From Pseudomonas sp. LP_7_YM (GTDB lineage: Bacteria; Pseudomonadota; Gammaproteobacteria; Pseudomonadales; Pseudomonadaceae), in NCBI RefSeq assembly GCF_004364435.1, contig NZ_SOCT01000009.1:1-64000 (forward strand): DNA of 64,000 nt, given 5' to 3'. Shown in pieces: positions 27,251-35,916 of this stretch (positions are counted from its first letter, which is position 1; the number at the start of each line of letters is the position of its first letter). The position numbers were made by a program, and so were the translations under genes. The notes beneath the pieces were generated by a model. It was given only the letters and a program-made list of their open reading frames with translations, did no database searches and was not told the DNA's origin.

Positions 27251-27655
27251 ATGGCAATGTTCAACTACGGACCTGCTGGATCGAACCTGTCCCTCAACGG
27301 AATAACGATCAGCTCATTTGGCGACACCGATCCGCCGATCGTAATCGAAGATATTGAGCCTCGTGCCGCGCTAAAGCGCGGCACGAGCGGCGGTTCCATA
27401 CGCCTCGACAATGTGACCCGTGCAAAGCAGTTAACCGTAAACCTGCTTCCGGGATCTGATGAAGCACGGCAGATCATCGCTCTGGACAAGGCCCGCGTCG
27501 ATTTCTACGGGGCGTTCAACCAGTCTGGATCGGGTGAGTCTCTGGTGTTCTATGGCGGCATCCTCACCAAGCGCGGCCCGATCGGTCGTGGCGGTAAAAC
27601 AAGTGTGTCCGACGATCAGTTCATCTTCGAATTCAACGATTCCGAAGAAATCTGA
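27251..27655 (+). CDS. Tail tube protein (DUF3277)
   Basis: 134 aa, the size of phage tube subunits. SLNGITISSFGDTDPPI and the central GGSIRLDNVTRAKQLTVNLLPGSDEA block match DUF3277, the partner of DUF3383 sheaths. All-beta, soluble. Directly after the sheath gene with a 5-bp gap. Confidence 0.75.
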   Translation: MAMFNYGPAGSNLSLNGITISSFGDTDPPIVIEDIEPRAALKRGTSGGSIRLDNVTRAKQLTVNLLPGSDEARQIIALDKARVDFYGAFNQSGSGESLVFYGGILTKRGPIGRGGKTSVSDDQFIFEFNDSEEI

Positions 27656-27701
27656 CATCCATCCACTGGCCGCTCCGGCGGCCAAATTCCCGAGGAATAC
27701 C

Positions 27702-28106
27702 ATGGCTCGTCAACTTAAATTCCAGATTGCCAATGTGGAGTATGGCGGCACTACTGCCCCAGCCAAGGCCCAGGAAGAGATGCTGCATCTGTCCGTCAAC
27801 GTGGGCCTGATCTCTTTCTTGAGTGAAAAAAACCCTTCAGGTGATGCCGAGCTTGTTTTAGCGCTTCTCCGCGCCCCGTTCGAAGCACTGCAACGCCTCG
27901 CCGCGTTGGCGCTACGTAACGGTGCCGCCGACCTGATCATGCGCGACGACGGCCAAGGCAACATTGTCCTTCCGATCGGGCCCAATCTGTTTCAGGACAA
28001 CATCCAGTATTACTACCTTCTGGTGGCATACGTTCTTCGCGAGAACCTTAAGGGTTTTTTCGAGCTGCTCCCTCAAAGCGCCGGAGAGCAGCAGGACGCA
28101 GCGTAA
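27702..28106 (+). CDS. Tail assembly chaperone, short (G-like) form
   Basis: 134 aa from the ATG at 27702. In the place of lambda gpG: between tube and tape measure, a soluble mostly helical protein. It coats the tape measure during tail-length control in phage tails. A slippery heptamer near its 3' end makes a longer product (next entry). No sequence family could be named with confidence; the role rests on position and frameshift architecture. Confidence 0.7.
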   Translation: MARQLKFQIANVEYGGTTAPAKAQEEMLHLSVNVGLISFLSEKNPSGDAELVLALLRAPFEALQRLAALALRNGAADLIMRDDGQGNIVLPIGPNLFQDNIQYYYLLVAYVLRENLKGFFELLPQSAGEQQDAA

Positions 28107-28285
28107 GCGGGGTCAACTGGTTTCTCTGGCGACCATGCCTGGCGTCGGCTGCTTGCACGGCGCCGCTGGCGCGCTATGAGCAAATGATTGATGGAACGCT
28201 TGATTTGGGCGACGTCATGCAGATGCATGTTGTCATGGACGAAATGGAAGCGATGTACACACGGACGATGAATGCGCGCCGTTAA
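27702..28285 (+). CDS. Tail assembly chaperone, -1 frameshift (G-T-like) product
   Basis: The heptamer T TTT TTC at 28055-28061 lies in the correct phase (X XXY YYZ). A -1 slip there opens the next frame at CGA 28061 and reads without interruption past the zero-frame stop (28106) to TAA at 28285, adding 74 residues for a total of about 194. The extension includes WFLWRPCLAS, ARYEQMIDGTLDLGDVMQ and ends TMNARR; it has no start codon with a ribosome site of its own. This is the arrangement of gpG/gpGT in lambda and of chaperones in most long-tailed phages. Confidence 0.8.
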
Positions 28286-28361
28286 AGCCCTTAAAGCCGC
28301 CCTTCAGAAACATCTACGTTAAGTATGGAGTTGGTTCGAGAGTCAAAGTCACATTCATGCT

Positions 28362-28393
28362 TACTGCGCCTATAAGCGCAGTATATGTTTTTT
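28362..28393 (+). terminator. Intrinsic terminator inside the tail cluster
   Basis: Perfect 8-bp stem TACTGCGC / GCGCAGTA with a 6-nt loop, then TATG and six T residues. It lies between the chaperone and tape measure, where phage tail operons normally read through, next to the opposite-strand zinc-ribbon gene. Confidence 0.8.
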
Positions 28394-28455
28394 ACTTCAG
28401 GGCATCTCCTATAAAAAGTTAACTAAGTAATCATTCATAGAGACCGAAAATATGG

Positions 28456-28627
28456 TCACTCATCCATTAACAATGAGAACTTTCCTCTTGCCGGACAGAC
28501 TCTTCCGCCAGCTTCTACATGGCGGATTTCGATCTGTCGCCTTTCCCTGACTGCGCCACAGTGAGGGCAGCTTTTTACCCCCGGTAGATAGCCTCCCACC
28601 ACACTCGTCGCAATTGATCAAAGCCAT
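28456..28627 (-). pseudogene. Frameshifted zinc-ribbon small protein (moron-like)
   Basis: Starts at ATG 28627 after GAGG. The zero frame reads MALINCDECGGRLSTGGKK and then loses coding character; skipping one base in the A5 run (plus T5 near 28573) continues as SCPHCGAVRERRQIEIRH and ends FSLLMDE at a TGA (28456-28458). Together this is a clear two-CxxC zinc ribbon of about 56 aa. Without the correction the frame continues to about 28460 with a different tail. The single-base indel in a homopolymer could be a true mutation, a slippage switch or a sequencing error. Its opposite strand and flanking terminator mark it as inserted cargo. Confidence 0.65.
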
Positions 28628-28696
28628 GTTTAGCCTCGAACTCTCCTGAATCGAGCAGCATGCCAATCTGATAGCTATTTGCTCTCTGGAGAAAAA

Positions 28697-31207
28697 ATGT
28701 CGGAAAAAGTAATCGATACGCTGCTGCTCAGGCTTGGCGTCACAGTCGATGAAGCCAGTTTGGAAAAGGGCGCTCAAGCGGTCACTGACTTGGACGACGC
28801 TATCAACAAGGTCATGCGCAATCGAGAAAAGATCAGCCTTGATAGGATCAGCAAAAACCTGGCTGAAGCTGGTGCTACCGCACGTCATCTCGAACAGGAT
28901 ATGGGCCAGCTCGACAAAACCTTGATCCGCGTCCCTCAATCCATGAGTGCGCTGCAGGCGCGGTTGGGGTCTGCCACGCAGCAAATGGGAAGCTTGCGAA
29001 GTGAGATGCAAGCGGTTGTAGGACTGCTTTCAAGCGGCGCTTCAGCAGCGGGCCTTGGCCCTTTATCTGGCAGCGTAACCAATATGCTGGCTGGCGGCAG
29101 CCCTCTGGCTCTTGCAACTGCGGGTATTGAAGGACTTGCGTCAAACTCCATGAAATATGCTAGTGGGGCGCTTAAGACCGAGGTAAGTGCTGGCGCTTAC
29201 GGCGTCTCCAAAGCTGATTTCCAGAACCTCAACAGGTTCGGTAAGAAGATTACCGGTGATGACGATGTCGGAACGCAGATTCTCCAGGCAGCCCAGAAGG
29301 TCAAGGCCGATTCCTTACTAGGCAAAACTCCGACCGATATTGCGCGTTATGGCGGCGTGCCCTCTGACTTTACGGACGCCTTTGAGCGTCCAACCATGGA
29401 TGTGGTCGATACTTTCCAGAAGCAGTTAGTGCGCGCGCCCGATCCCCTGATAAAACAAGGTATCGGGAGCTCCCTCGGACTCAGTCAGTCGGCAATCGTG
29501 ACGTTGGGCGAGGATTACCGCACTGGCATCAAGCAGTCTGACAAGCCGGGTTCGACTTACACCGATCAGGATGTAGCCAATGCTCGAGCGTTCGAGAACT
29601 CGCTGGTTGATCTGACTATCGACTTTGAGCGGTTGCGCAATAAGTTGGGAGCTGAATTCCTGCCTTCTTTGGATGGCTTCATAAAGCGCGTAGACGGGCT
29701 TCTTGTACAGAATGGGATCGCCGACAAGGTCATGCATTTTGCTGAGACGGTGGGTAAAGGCGACTTCAAAGGGACTGCTGATGCACTCAAGGACCCGGAT
29801 GTCAAAAGTGCAGTTTCGACCTTCGTTCATGACCATGTCCCGATGCTGGAGGTTGTCAAGGGGACTTATCTTGGAGCAACCGAAGGGTGGGATAAAGGTG
29901 GTGTGGTCAGCGCGTACACAGGAGCGGTCAAGGGTTACTTCGGCAGTATTGGAGAGCAATTTCCAACTGCGAAAAGCTTGCTCGGTGAGGGTTTTGACGC
30001 CGCCGAGCGCCAGTTTTACGAAAAAATGCCGAGCGCCCATATCGACGATGACCCCGAAAAACCTCTGCGCCCCGAGATCGAAAAAAAACTCGGTAAGCAA
30101 CAGAGGCCTGATACCGACAACAGTCAAACTAAACAAGACCTCCGTCGGCTCGGAAACAACAAGCTTGATGCTCATCAGCGCGCGATTAAATTCTTCACTG
30201 AAAATGGCTACACCCGCCCGCAATCCTACGGCATCGTGGCGAACCTGAGCGCTGAAAGTGGAATGCGGCCGGACGCCGTGGGTGGTAATGGAAAAGCATA
30301 CGGTCTGGCCCAATGGCAACCGGAACGGCAGCAGGATTTTGAGGCTGAATATGGTAAGGATATTCACCAGTCCAATGAAAAAGAGCAGCTTGAGTTCGTG
30401 CTGTTCGAGTTGCGAAACAAGGAGAGAGCAGCGGGGGACGCACTTTCCAAGGCAAAGACGGCGCGAAGGGCCTCTGATGTCTTCCGCCAAATGTACGAGC
30501 GACCGGCAGACAACCCTGAAAATGCTGATCGGCGTAATCAGCTCTCCGAGCAACTTGGTGATCGGCATGAGCCGAAAACAGAGACGACTCAACATGATCA
30601 GGTTCGGCAGATTGAGCAAAAGTTGCCGGTGCTTTCCGGTAGATCTGAGCCTGCTCTAGCGGCTGGGAGAGTCTCTTATCAGATGCTTCCCGAACCTGTT
30701 CAAAGCACCGCTACTGCTGGTCAAAAGGGCTCCGCATTGAACGATCGAGGCGATGTTCCAAAGGTCGCAGCGCTGGCATCAGAAGTTCTACCTGCTGCGC
30801 CCTCACTCCAGCAAAGGAATGAAGAGCAGCGCGCGACAGAGAAACGCTTTGATCAGCAAACTCTAGATGCATTGCTGATCAAGACTCAGGCGGTTGCTGA
30901 ACAGTCGCAGAGACTGTCAGTAGATAGGACGCACTCGACCCTGCCTTATCTCCTTCCATCATCGGATGCTCTACCGGCCGACACGCCAGAGGCTTACAAC
31001 ATGGTTGCCAACCCTCCGACTCCGCCCTCGGCGGATGCCGCGCAGGCCCAGCCCGCCGGTTCAGAAGGGAATATTGTGCACATCGACGCTCGCGGTTCGA
31101 CGGATGTTCACCACATCACCAGCGAAGCGATGCGCGCTGCCAGCGATTACTTTCAAGGGCAGATGACGGTCGCGATGTCTCACTTCAGCACGGACCTTGA
31201 TCAATGA
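28697..31207 (+). CDS. Tape measure protein with embedded lysozyme-like domain
   Basis: 836 aa from the ATG at 28697 (GGAG 6 nt before). It sets tail length and is injected. Residues about 1-130 are helical and coiled-coil-like; a hydrophobic Gly/Ala stretch lies around 110-150. Residues about 490-605 form a phage-tail-lysozyme (Phage_lysozyme2-like) domain: AIKFFTENGYTRPQSYGIVANLSAESGM with the presumed catalytic Glu, then GGNGKAYGLAQWQPER. The last 200 residues are low complexity, rich in Gln, Pro and Ala. Built on a roughly 836-residue ruler the tail would be of the order of 120 nm at 1.5 angstrom per residue. The stop overlaps the next gene. Confidence 0.85.
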   Translation: MSEKVIDTLLLRLGVTVDEASLEKGAQAVTDLDDAINKVMRNREKISLDRISKNLAEAGATARHLEQDMGQLDKTLIRVPQSMSALQARLGSATQQMGSLRSEMQAVVGLLSSGASAAGLGPLSGSVTNMLAGGSPLALATAGIEGLASNSMKYASGALKTEVSAGAYGVSKADFQNLNRFGKKITGDDDVGTQILQAAQKVKADSLLGKTPTDIARYGGVPSDFTDAFERPTMDVVDTFQKQLVRAPDPLIKQGIGSSLGLSQSAIVTLGEDYRTGIKQSDKPGSTYTDQDVANARAFENSLVDLTIDFERLRNKLGAEFLPSLDGFIKRVDGLLVQNGIADKVMHFAETVGKGDFKGTADALKDPDVKSAVSTFVHDHVPMLEVVKGTYLGATEGWDKGGVVSAYTGAVKGYFGSIGEQFPTAKSLLGEGFDAAERQFYEKMPSAHIDDDPEKPLRPEIEKKLGKQQRPDTDNSQTKQDLRRLGNNKLDAHQRAIKFFTENGYTRPQSYGIVANLSAESGMRPDAVGGNGKAYGLAQWQPERQQDFEAEYGKDIHQSNEKEQLEFVLFELRNKERAAGDALSKAKTARRASDVFRQMYERPADNPENADRRNQLSEQLGDRHEPKTETTQHDQVRQIEQKLPVLSGRSEPALAAGRVSYQMLPEPVQSTATAGQKGSALNDRGDVPKVAALASEVLPAAPSLQQRNEEQRATEKRFDQQTLDALLIKTQAVAEQSQRLSVDRTHSTLPYLLPSSDALPADTPEAYNMVANPPTPPSADAAQAQPAGSEGNIVHIDARGSTDVHHITSEAMRAASDYFQGQMTVAMSHFSTDLDQ

Positions 31208-31854
31208 GCCTTGCAGCAATTTTCCTCAACAAAGTGCCCACCCTCGGCGGGAATGGATTCGCGCCGATCATCTTCGATGCGATCATTTCCGAGACGCAGC
31301 ATGTCTCTGCCAAGATGTCGCAGTACCCGTTGGAAAGCGGAGCCATTGCCTCCGATCACTCCATTCAGAATCCGAACGTGCTCAGCGTGACTGTTGGTGT
31401 GAGTGACAATCCATTCAAGGTGCTCACGGCATCGAGTTCTGTTGCGGCGTCGACGGCGGGGGCCGCGTTAATGGGGGCGGCGGCAGGCGCGGTCGTGGCA
31501 AAGTTCAGTGGTACTGCACTGACATTGCTGGGGCTTGGCATGGGGGCAACTCTCTCCAGTTCTTCATCCACCCGCTCTACGACAGTCAAAAACGCACTTC
31601 ATTATCTGAAGGTCAGCGGCGCATTGATCAATTTCGTAGGCACCAGGGAGACCTATAAAAATGTGGTCGTCATCGGCGTGCGCTCGGTGCTCGACAAAGA
31701 ATCAGAGCTTGGAGCCACTTTTCAGATTGACCTGGCTCAGCCCATGATCATGTCCAATACCGGTACTGGCTCAGTCATTACAACCCTCGGTGATGGTACT
31801 GAGTCTACGCAGGGGCAAAGTTCGGTGAACGCCGGGACGGTGGTGCCGTCATGA
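31204..31854 (+). CDS. Dit-like baseplate/tail protein
   Basis: 216 aa. Placed right after the tape measure. N-terminal VPTLGGNGFAPIIFDAIISETQHVSAKMSQYPLESGAIASDH resembles the Dit-like N-terminal domain that rings the tube at the baseplate (quoted segments: IIFDAIISETQ, YPLESGAIASDH). A Gly/Ala-rich hydrophobic insertion follows (AALMGAAAGAVVAKFSG), then VKNALHYLKVSG. It overlaps genes on both sides by 4 bp. Confidence 0.6.
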   Translation: MSLAAIFLNKVPTLGGNGFAPIIFDAIISETQHVSAKMSQYPLESGAIASDHSIQNPNVLSVTVGVSDNPFKVLTASSSVAASTAGAALMGAAAGAVVAKFSGTALTLLGLGMGATLSSSSSTRSTTVKNALHYLKVSGALINFVGTRETYKNVVVIGVRSVLDKESELGATFQIDLAQPMIMSNTGTGSVITTLGDGTESTQGQSSVNAGTVVPS

Positions 31855-32141
31855 CGACCAAGACGCTTTCGCTACCCAGCAGCTATAGCTACTTCACCTT
31901 TCAGTCCTCGCTCGGCAGCAATGCCTACACATTCAGTTTTCGGTGGCTTACCCGGTTCTCCTATTACGTGGTCAGCCTGTATGACTCGTCAGGCACACCC
32001 GTTTTTCAGGGGCGCGGTTTGCATCCTGGTATGGATCTGCTTTCAGGGCTGCAGCTTGGCTTGGGGAGGCTTTACCTGGTTGGCGAGCCCGCCACCGTTG
32101 CCAACCTTGGTATGACTAACGTTCTCACTTGGGAGTATTGA
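31851..32141 (+). CDS. Baseplate plug protein (Pam3 gp18-like / DUF6983)
   Basis: 96 aa beta-rich protein. FSFRWLTRFSYYVVSLYDSSG and the ending NVLTWEY resemble the small baseplate plug described for cyanophage Pam3 and its relatives. Position between Dit-like and hub genes is consistent. Confidence 0.55.
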   Translation: MTTKTLSLPSSYSYFTFQSSLGSNAYTFSFRWLTRFSYYVVSLYDSSGTPVFQGRGLHPGMDLLSGLQLGLGRLYLVGEPATVANLGMTNVLTWEY

Positions 32142-32142
32142 T

Positions 32143-33081
32143 ATGGGAGTTCTCTATGGACGCTATTACGAGTTGACACTCTACTCCCGGTTCAGCAGCG
32201 AATATTTGAAGATCACGGCGCCTGTGCAAGTGAAGTTTGAGGTCAGCTATTACTCTGGAACGGGCTCAATCAAGGGCACAGCACAGATCACGATATATGG
32301 ACTGAATGTCACGTCCATGGACCAGATCATCAGTAAGTATGATCGGGTCAAGCTGGTGGCCGGATACAACGACAGCTTTGACACGATTTTCGACGGCAAT
32401 GTTTTCATCCCTAGCAAGGGCAGGTCAGGGCCTGAGCAGTATCTGCTTCTCCATTGCTCGATGATCAGCCAGGTGGAAACCGACGCACGTATCAACAAGA
32501 CGTGGGGGAGTGGTACCAGGGTCTGTGACATTGTTCAAGAGGTCGCTGCAGACCTGGGGGTGCCCTATGTCTTCGCTCCTGCGATAGATTCCACAAGCAA
32601 CAACTTCTGGCCCTCGTTGGGGCGAGTGGCGAAGCTATCAGCGGCAGCGCCGCCGTATGCAGTTCTCGACGATTTGGGAAGGTCTTTCGGTTTCGTCGTT
32701 TACCGTTTGGTCAACAAGGTTCTGATCATTCCTGTGTCCGGCGGGGGGAGTGGAAACAGCCATGAGATTTCGGCAGAAAACGGCATGGAAGGCTCGCCGC
32801 TTTTCACCTCGGGGTCAACGGTCAATGTGGTGACACGTATTAACACCAAGATCCTCCCAGGTGATGAAATTGTGGTGAAGAGTCGCTATAGCGTGGCCTC
32901 GGCCCAAGACGCTAGTTTCTCCGACCAGTCACAGCTCACTCAGGTCAAATCAGGCAAGTATTACGTCGGCTCGATCATGCATACCGGAGATTTCTACTCG
33001 GATGCATGGTCCACCTCCATTCAGGGTGATTCCCGTGGAGTAGGCTGGAATCCAGTCACCAAGGGGGACGCCAATGGTTGA
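32143..33081 (+). CDS. Baseplate hub protein
   Basis: 312 aa. Should form the trimeric hub joining tube and spike (gp27/gpD role). Features are FEVSYYSGTGSIKGTAQITIYGL near the N-terminus (split: SYYSGTGSIKGTAQI, TIYGLN), VKLVAGYNDSFDTIFDGNVF as the tube-like fold strand, and a C-terminal KSGKYYVGSIMHTGDFYSDAW (YYVGSIMHTGDFYSD). It overlaps the spike gene by 8 bp. Called from architecture and position. Confidence 0.65.
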   Translation: MGVLYGRYYELTLYSRFSSEYLKITAPVQVKFEVSYYSGTGSIKGTAQITIYGLNVTSMDQIISKYDRVKLVAGYNDSFDTIFDGNVFIPSKGRSGPEQYLLLHCSMISQVETDARINKTWGSGTRVCDIVQEVAADLGVPYVFAPAIDSTSNNFWPSLGRVAKLSAAAPPYAVLDDLGRSFGFVVYRLVNKVLIIPVSGGGSGNSHEISAENGMEGSPLFTSGSTVNVVTRINTKILPGDEIVVKSRYSVASAQDASFSDQSQLTQVKSGKYYVGSIMHTGDFYSDAWSTSIQGDSRGVGWNPVTKGDANG

Positions 33082-33727
33082 TCGCCATCTGAATGTCAGC
33101 GATATGCTCGAAATGTCTTTCAAGAGCGGTCTCGCGAAGATCTACACGAGTATGCCCGCTACGCTGATCGCTTTTGATCCAGCTACGCAGCGAGCTCAGA
33201 TCCAGCTTGGAGTGAAAAGAAAGCAGCAGGGAGTGTGGAAGGACCTATCAGTCCTTGTCGATGTTCCGGTCGTGTTCCCAGGCTCACAATCGTGGGCCTT
33301 TTTTTATGCATTGAGTCAAGGCGATGAGGGGTGGGCGCATTTCTCTCAACGATGCATTGATGATTGGCTGGCCGCTGGCGCATCGGTACAGCCATCCAGC
33401 CTGCGCATGTTCAACGCCACCGATGCGATGTTCCAGCCCGGCCTGAGATCAGCCGTTACAGCGTTCGCTCCCATGCCCAGCGCCGGCGCAGGTTTGGCCA
33501 ACAAAAGCGGTAATGTCTCCATCACGGCCACCGATAGCGCGATTGATCTGAAGGTCGGCGGCACCGCAATTGTTTCAACCAACAATGATGTGACGCTTAC
33601 TGTCGGCGGGCAGACGCTCGTGCTATCGGCGTCCGGACTCTTTCATAACGGTGTGAACATCGGCGCCACGCACACCCACAGCGGCGTCATGGCAGGCAAT
33701 GCGATCTCTGGACCGCCAATACCTTAA
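33074..33727 (+). CDS. Baseplate central spike protein (Gp138-like)
   Basis: 217 aa. The N-terminal half is an OB-fold of the Gp138_N type (PATLIAFDPATQRAQIQLGVKRK, VDVPVVFPGS, ALSQGDEGWAHFSQR). The C-terminal part is a repetitive beta-helix needle (DSAIDLKVGGTAIVSTNNDVTLTVGG in repeating strands) that ends in THTHSG, a histidine motif typical of metal-binding spike tips. This is the membrane-piercing tip. Confidence 0.78.
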   Translation: MVDRHLNVSDMLEMSFKSGLAKIYTSMPATLIAFDPATQRAQIQLGVKRKQQGVWKDLSVLVDVPVVFPGSQSWAFFYALSQGDEGWAHFSQRCIDDWLAAGASVQPSSLRMFNATDAMFQPGLRSAVTAFAPMPSAGAGLANKSGNVSITATDSAIDLKVGGTAIVSTNNDVTLTVGGQTLVLSASGLFHNGVNIGATHTHSGVMAGNAISGPPIP

Positions 33728-33743
33728 ACCGATCGAGACTCCC

Positions 33744-34094
33744 ATGATTCGAACATTTGACGGGACCGACCTCGTGACGAGCGGCCCCGGTGTCTTTCTG
33801 TCTGACAAAGAAGAGTTAGCAGCGGGAGTTGTTTACCTGCTGCGCCAGATTCTTACAGAGGATTTTCTGAACCAGTCCAAAGGTACGCCTTGGTTTGATG
33901 GACTGCTGGGCAAGACCGATCCGGCAATGGTGGAAATTCTGCTCAAACAGTCGGTTCTGCAATCGGCGAAGGTCACGCAGATCACCGACTTCACCCTCAA
34001 CGTGGACAAGGCCACGCGCACTTACAGCGTGGCCATGACCGTAACCAATGAATCCGGCATCGTTGCCACTGTCACCTATACAACATCGGAGTAA
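33744..34094 (+). CDS. Baseplate wedge protein, gp25-like
   Basis: 116 aa from the ATG at 33744. A lysozyme-like gp25/GpW wedge component by position (between spike and baseplate J) and sequence (LAAGVVYLLRQILTEDFLNQS, then LLKQSVLQSAKV and two C-terminal strands). It would connect the sheath to the wedges. It lies 4 bp before baseplate J. Confidence 0.6.
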   Translation: MIRTFDGTDLVTSGPGVFLSDKEELAAGVVYLLRQILTEDFLNQSKGTPWFDGLLGKTDPAMVEILLKQSVLQSAKVTQITDFTLNVDKATRTYSVAMTVTNESGIVATVTYTTSE

Positions 34095-34098
34095 ACAT

Positions 34099-35313
34099 AT
34101 GGCAGAAGTAACCAGCAGCGGCGTTACTCTGACCACCACGCAGGAATATCTCACCGCGCTCAAGTCCAAGTACCGGGGTATCGACTCTGCGTGGGATCTG
34201 GATTCGTCCGCGCCTGACGGTATGGCGTTGCAGATATGGTCAGAGACCCTTGCCAACCTGGATGAGTTGGTAACGGCGGTCTATAACACGCTGGACCCCA
34301 ATAGCGCGGTTGGCTTGCAACTGGACCGGATCGGCGCGATCAGCAATATCCCTCGCGCAGTGGCCACTTACTCGACGTGCACCGCAGCCTTCAAGGGAAA
34401 CACGGGCGCGACGGTGCCGGCGGGGACCACCATCCGCAACACCCTGACCGACACATTGTGGGCGACAGACGGAGCGATAAAGCTGGACAGCAGTGGCACC
34501 GGCACTGTCGGCGTTACCTGTACCACGTCGGGTGCACAGCCAGCGAATGTGGGGGAGTTATCGGCCATCTACGGGTCAGTGCCAGCGGGCGTAACCAGCG
34601 TGACAAACCCTGTAGCTGCCTCGGTGGGCGATGCTCAGGAAGGCGACCCCGACTACCGTTTCCGAAGGAATGTGGCGGTGGCTACCCGATCAAGCAATGT
34701 CATCGACGCTTTGTACTCGGTGGTTTACCTGGTGACGGGGGTCAAGCAGGTCAGGATCTACGAAAACACGCGTACCGTCACGGACGGTAACGGCCTGATG
34801 CCGAAGTCGATCATGCTGATCGTTGATGGTGGAGCGGACGCTGACATCCTCAAGGCCTTCGCCTCCGTAAAATCGCCAGGTTGCGGCGATAACTCGGACC
34901 GTACGGACTTGATGGCCTACAGAGTGACAGGGCTGACTGCTACACCCGCCGGAAATCCGATCACGTTGAGTTTCTACAGGCCGCAGTTGGTCACGATCTA
35001 CGAACACATGTCGATCACAAGCACCACGCTTTCCGATACCGACAAAGCCACGATCAAAAATCAAACCGTCTCCTACTCCCTGGAAGGCTTCACTCAGACC
35101 AGTGGCTTCATCAAGCGCGGGTTCCAGATCGGCGAGAGCGTTACCGCCGGTCGCCTCTATACACCGGCCAATTTCGTTGTTGCTGGGGCAGGGATGATCA
35201 ACTCGCTTTACATCGGGACAAGCCTCAGCGCGATCAACCTGCTGACGGTGCCCATCGCCTTCAATCAGCTCGCGGTTATTACCGCTGCGAATATCAACAT
35301 CGACTACGAGTAA
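34099..35313 (+). CDS. Baseplate J-like wedge protein
   Basis: 404 aa. Baseplate_J family (P2 gpJ, Mu gp47): N-terminal LDRIGAISNIPR after ALQIWSETLANLDELV, a beta-domain with TVPAGTTIRNT, and the family core EGDPDYRFRRNVAVATRSSNVIDALYSVVYLVTGVKQVRIYEN (visible as GDPDYRFRRNVA and GVKQVRIYENTR). Complete length for this lineage. Confidence 0.85.
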   Translation: MAEVTSSGVTLTTTQEYLTALKSKYRGIDSAWDLDSSAPDGMALQIWSETLANLDELVTAVYNTLDPNSAVGLQLDRIGAISNIPRAVATYSTCTAAFKGNTGATVPAGTTIRNTLTDTLWATDGAIKLDSSGTGTVGVTCTTSGAQPANVGELSAIYGSVPAGVTSVTNPVAASVGDAQEGDPDYRFRRNVAVATRSSNVIDALYSVVYLVTGVKQVRIYENTRTVTDGNGLMPKSIMLIVDGGADADILKAFASVKSPGCGDNSDRTDLMAYRVTGLTATPAGNPITLSFYRPQLVTIYEHMSITSTTLSDTDKATIKNQTVSYSLEGFTQTSGFIKRGFQIGESVTAGRLYTPANFVVAGAGMINSLYIGTSLSAINLLTVPIAFNQLAVITAANINIDYE

Positions 35314-35319
35314 AACCCA

Positions 35320-35916
35320 ATGCCGGACGCCAATTTCGATTACGTGTCGAAGGCTGAGTCGCGCATATACGGGTGGTACCAGAGGGGGCCGAAACTGGTC
35401 CGCTGGATCGACACCATCCCGTCTCTCGTTGCATCAAGCCTGGAAAACCCGCTTCAGATTCTGAACTACATCCTCGACTACCAGAATGTCTCAGGCGTCA
35501 TGCTCGACATCGTCGGTCGCATCGTGGGCATCACCGAGCGGCCGCGCATCTCGATGGGGGCGCTTGAGTATTTTGGCTATCGGGGAGACCTCATTGCCAA
35601 GGGCTACAACCAGGCGCCGTATTACGACGCCTCGGCCGCCACCCAGACCATCCCTATTCCCGACTACGCGTTCAGATCGGTGATCAAGGGCAAGATTTAC
35701 AAAAACTCGATTCTTTGCACCATCGACTCGGTCAAGCAAGCCGTAGACGACATCTTCGGCATCTCGTGCACGGTCATCGATAACAAGGACATGACCATGA
35801 CCATCAATCTGAACACAACCAGCTATAGCAGTGTTCTTTACTACCTCGCCGTCAACTACGACCTCATCCCGAAACCGATGGGCGTTGAAATCACTTCTAT
35901 CAATGGAGGCAGTTAA
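35320..35916 (+). CDS. Baseplate protein, DUF2612
   Basis: 198 aa. VMLDIVGRIVGITERPRIS, the LIAKGYNQAPYYD linker and PDYAFRSVIKGKIYKNSI are characteristic of DUF2612 proteins, which take the gpI position between baseplate J and the tail fibre and attach fibres. It overlaps the fibre start by one base. Confidence 0.72.
   Translation: MPDANFDYVSKAESRIYGWYQRGPKLVRWIDTIPSLVASSLENPLQILNYILDYQNVSGVMLDIVGRIVGITERPRISMGALEYFGYRGDLIAKGYNQAPYYDASAATQTIPIPDYAFRSVIKGKIYKNSILCTIDSVKQAVDDIFGISCTVIDNKDMTMTINLNTTSYSSVLYYLAVNYDLIPKPMGVEITSINGGS

Noticed and set aside
29426-30619. 397-codon minus-strand frame opposite the tape measure
   Set aside because: The tape measure reading has a lysozyme domain and proper start; the reverse frame has no family likeness.
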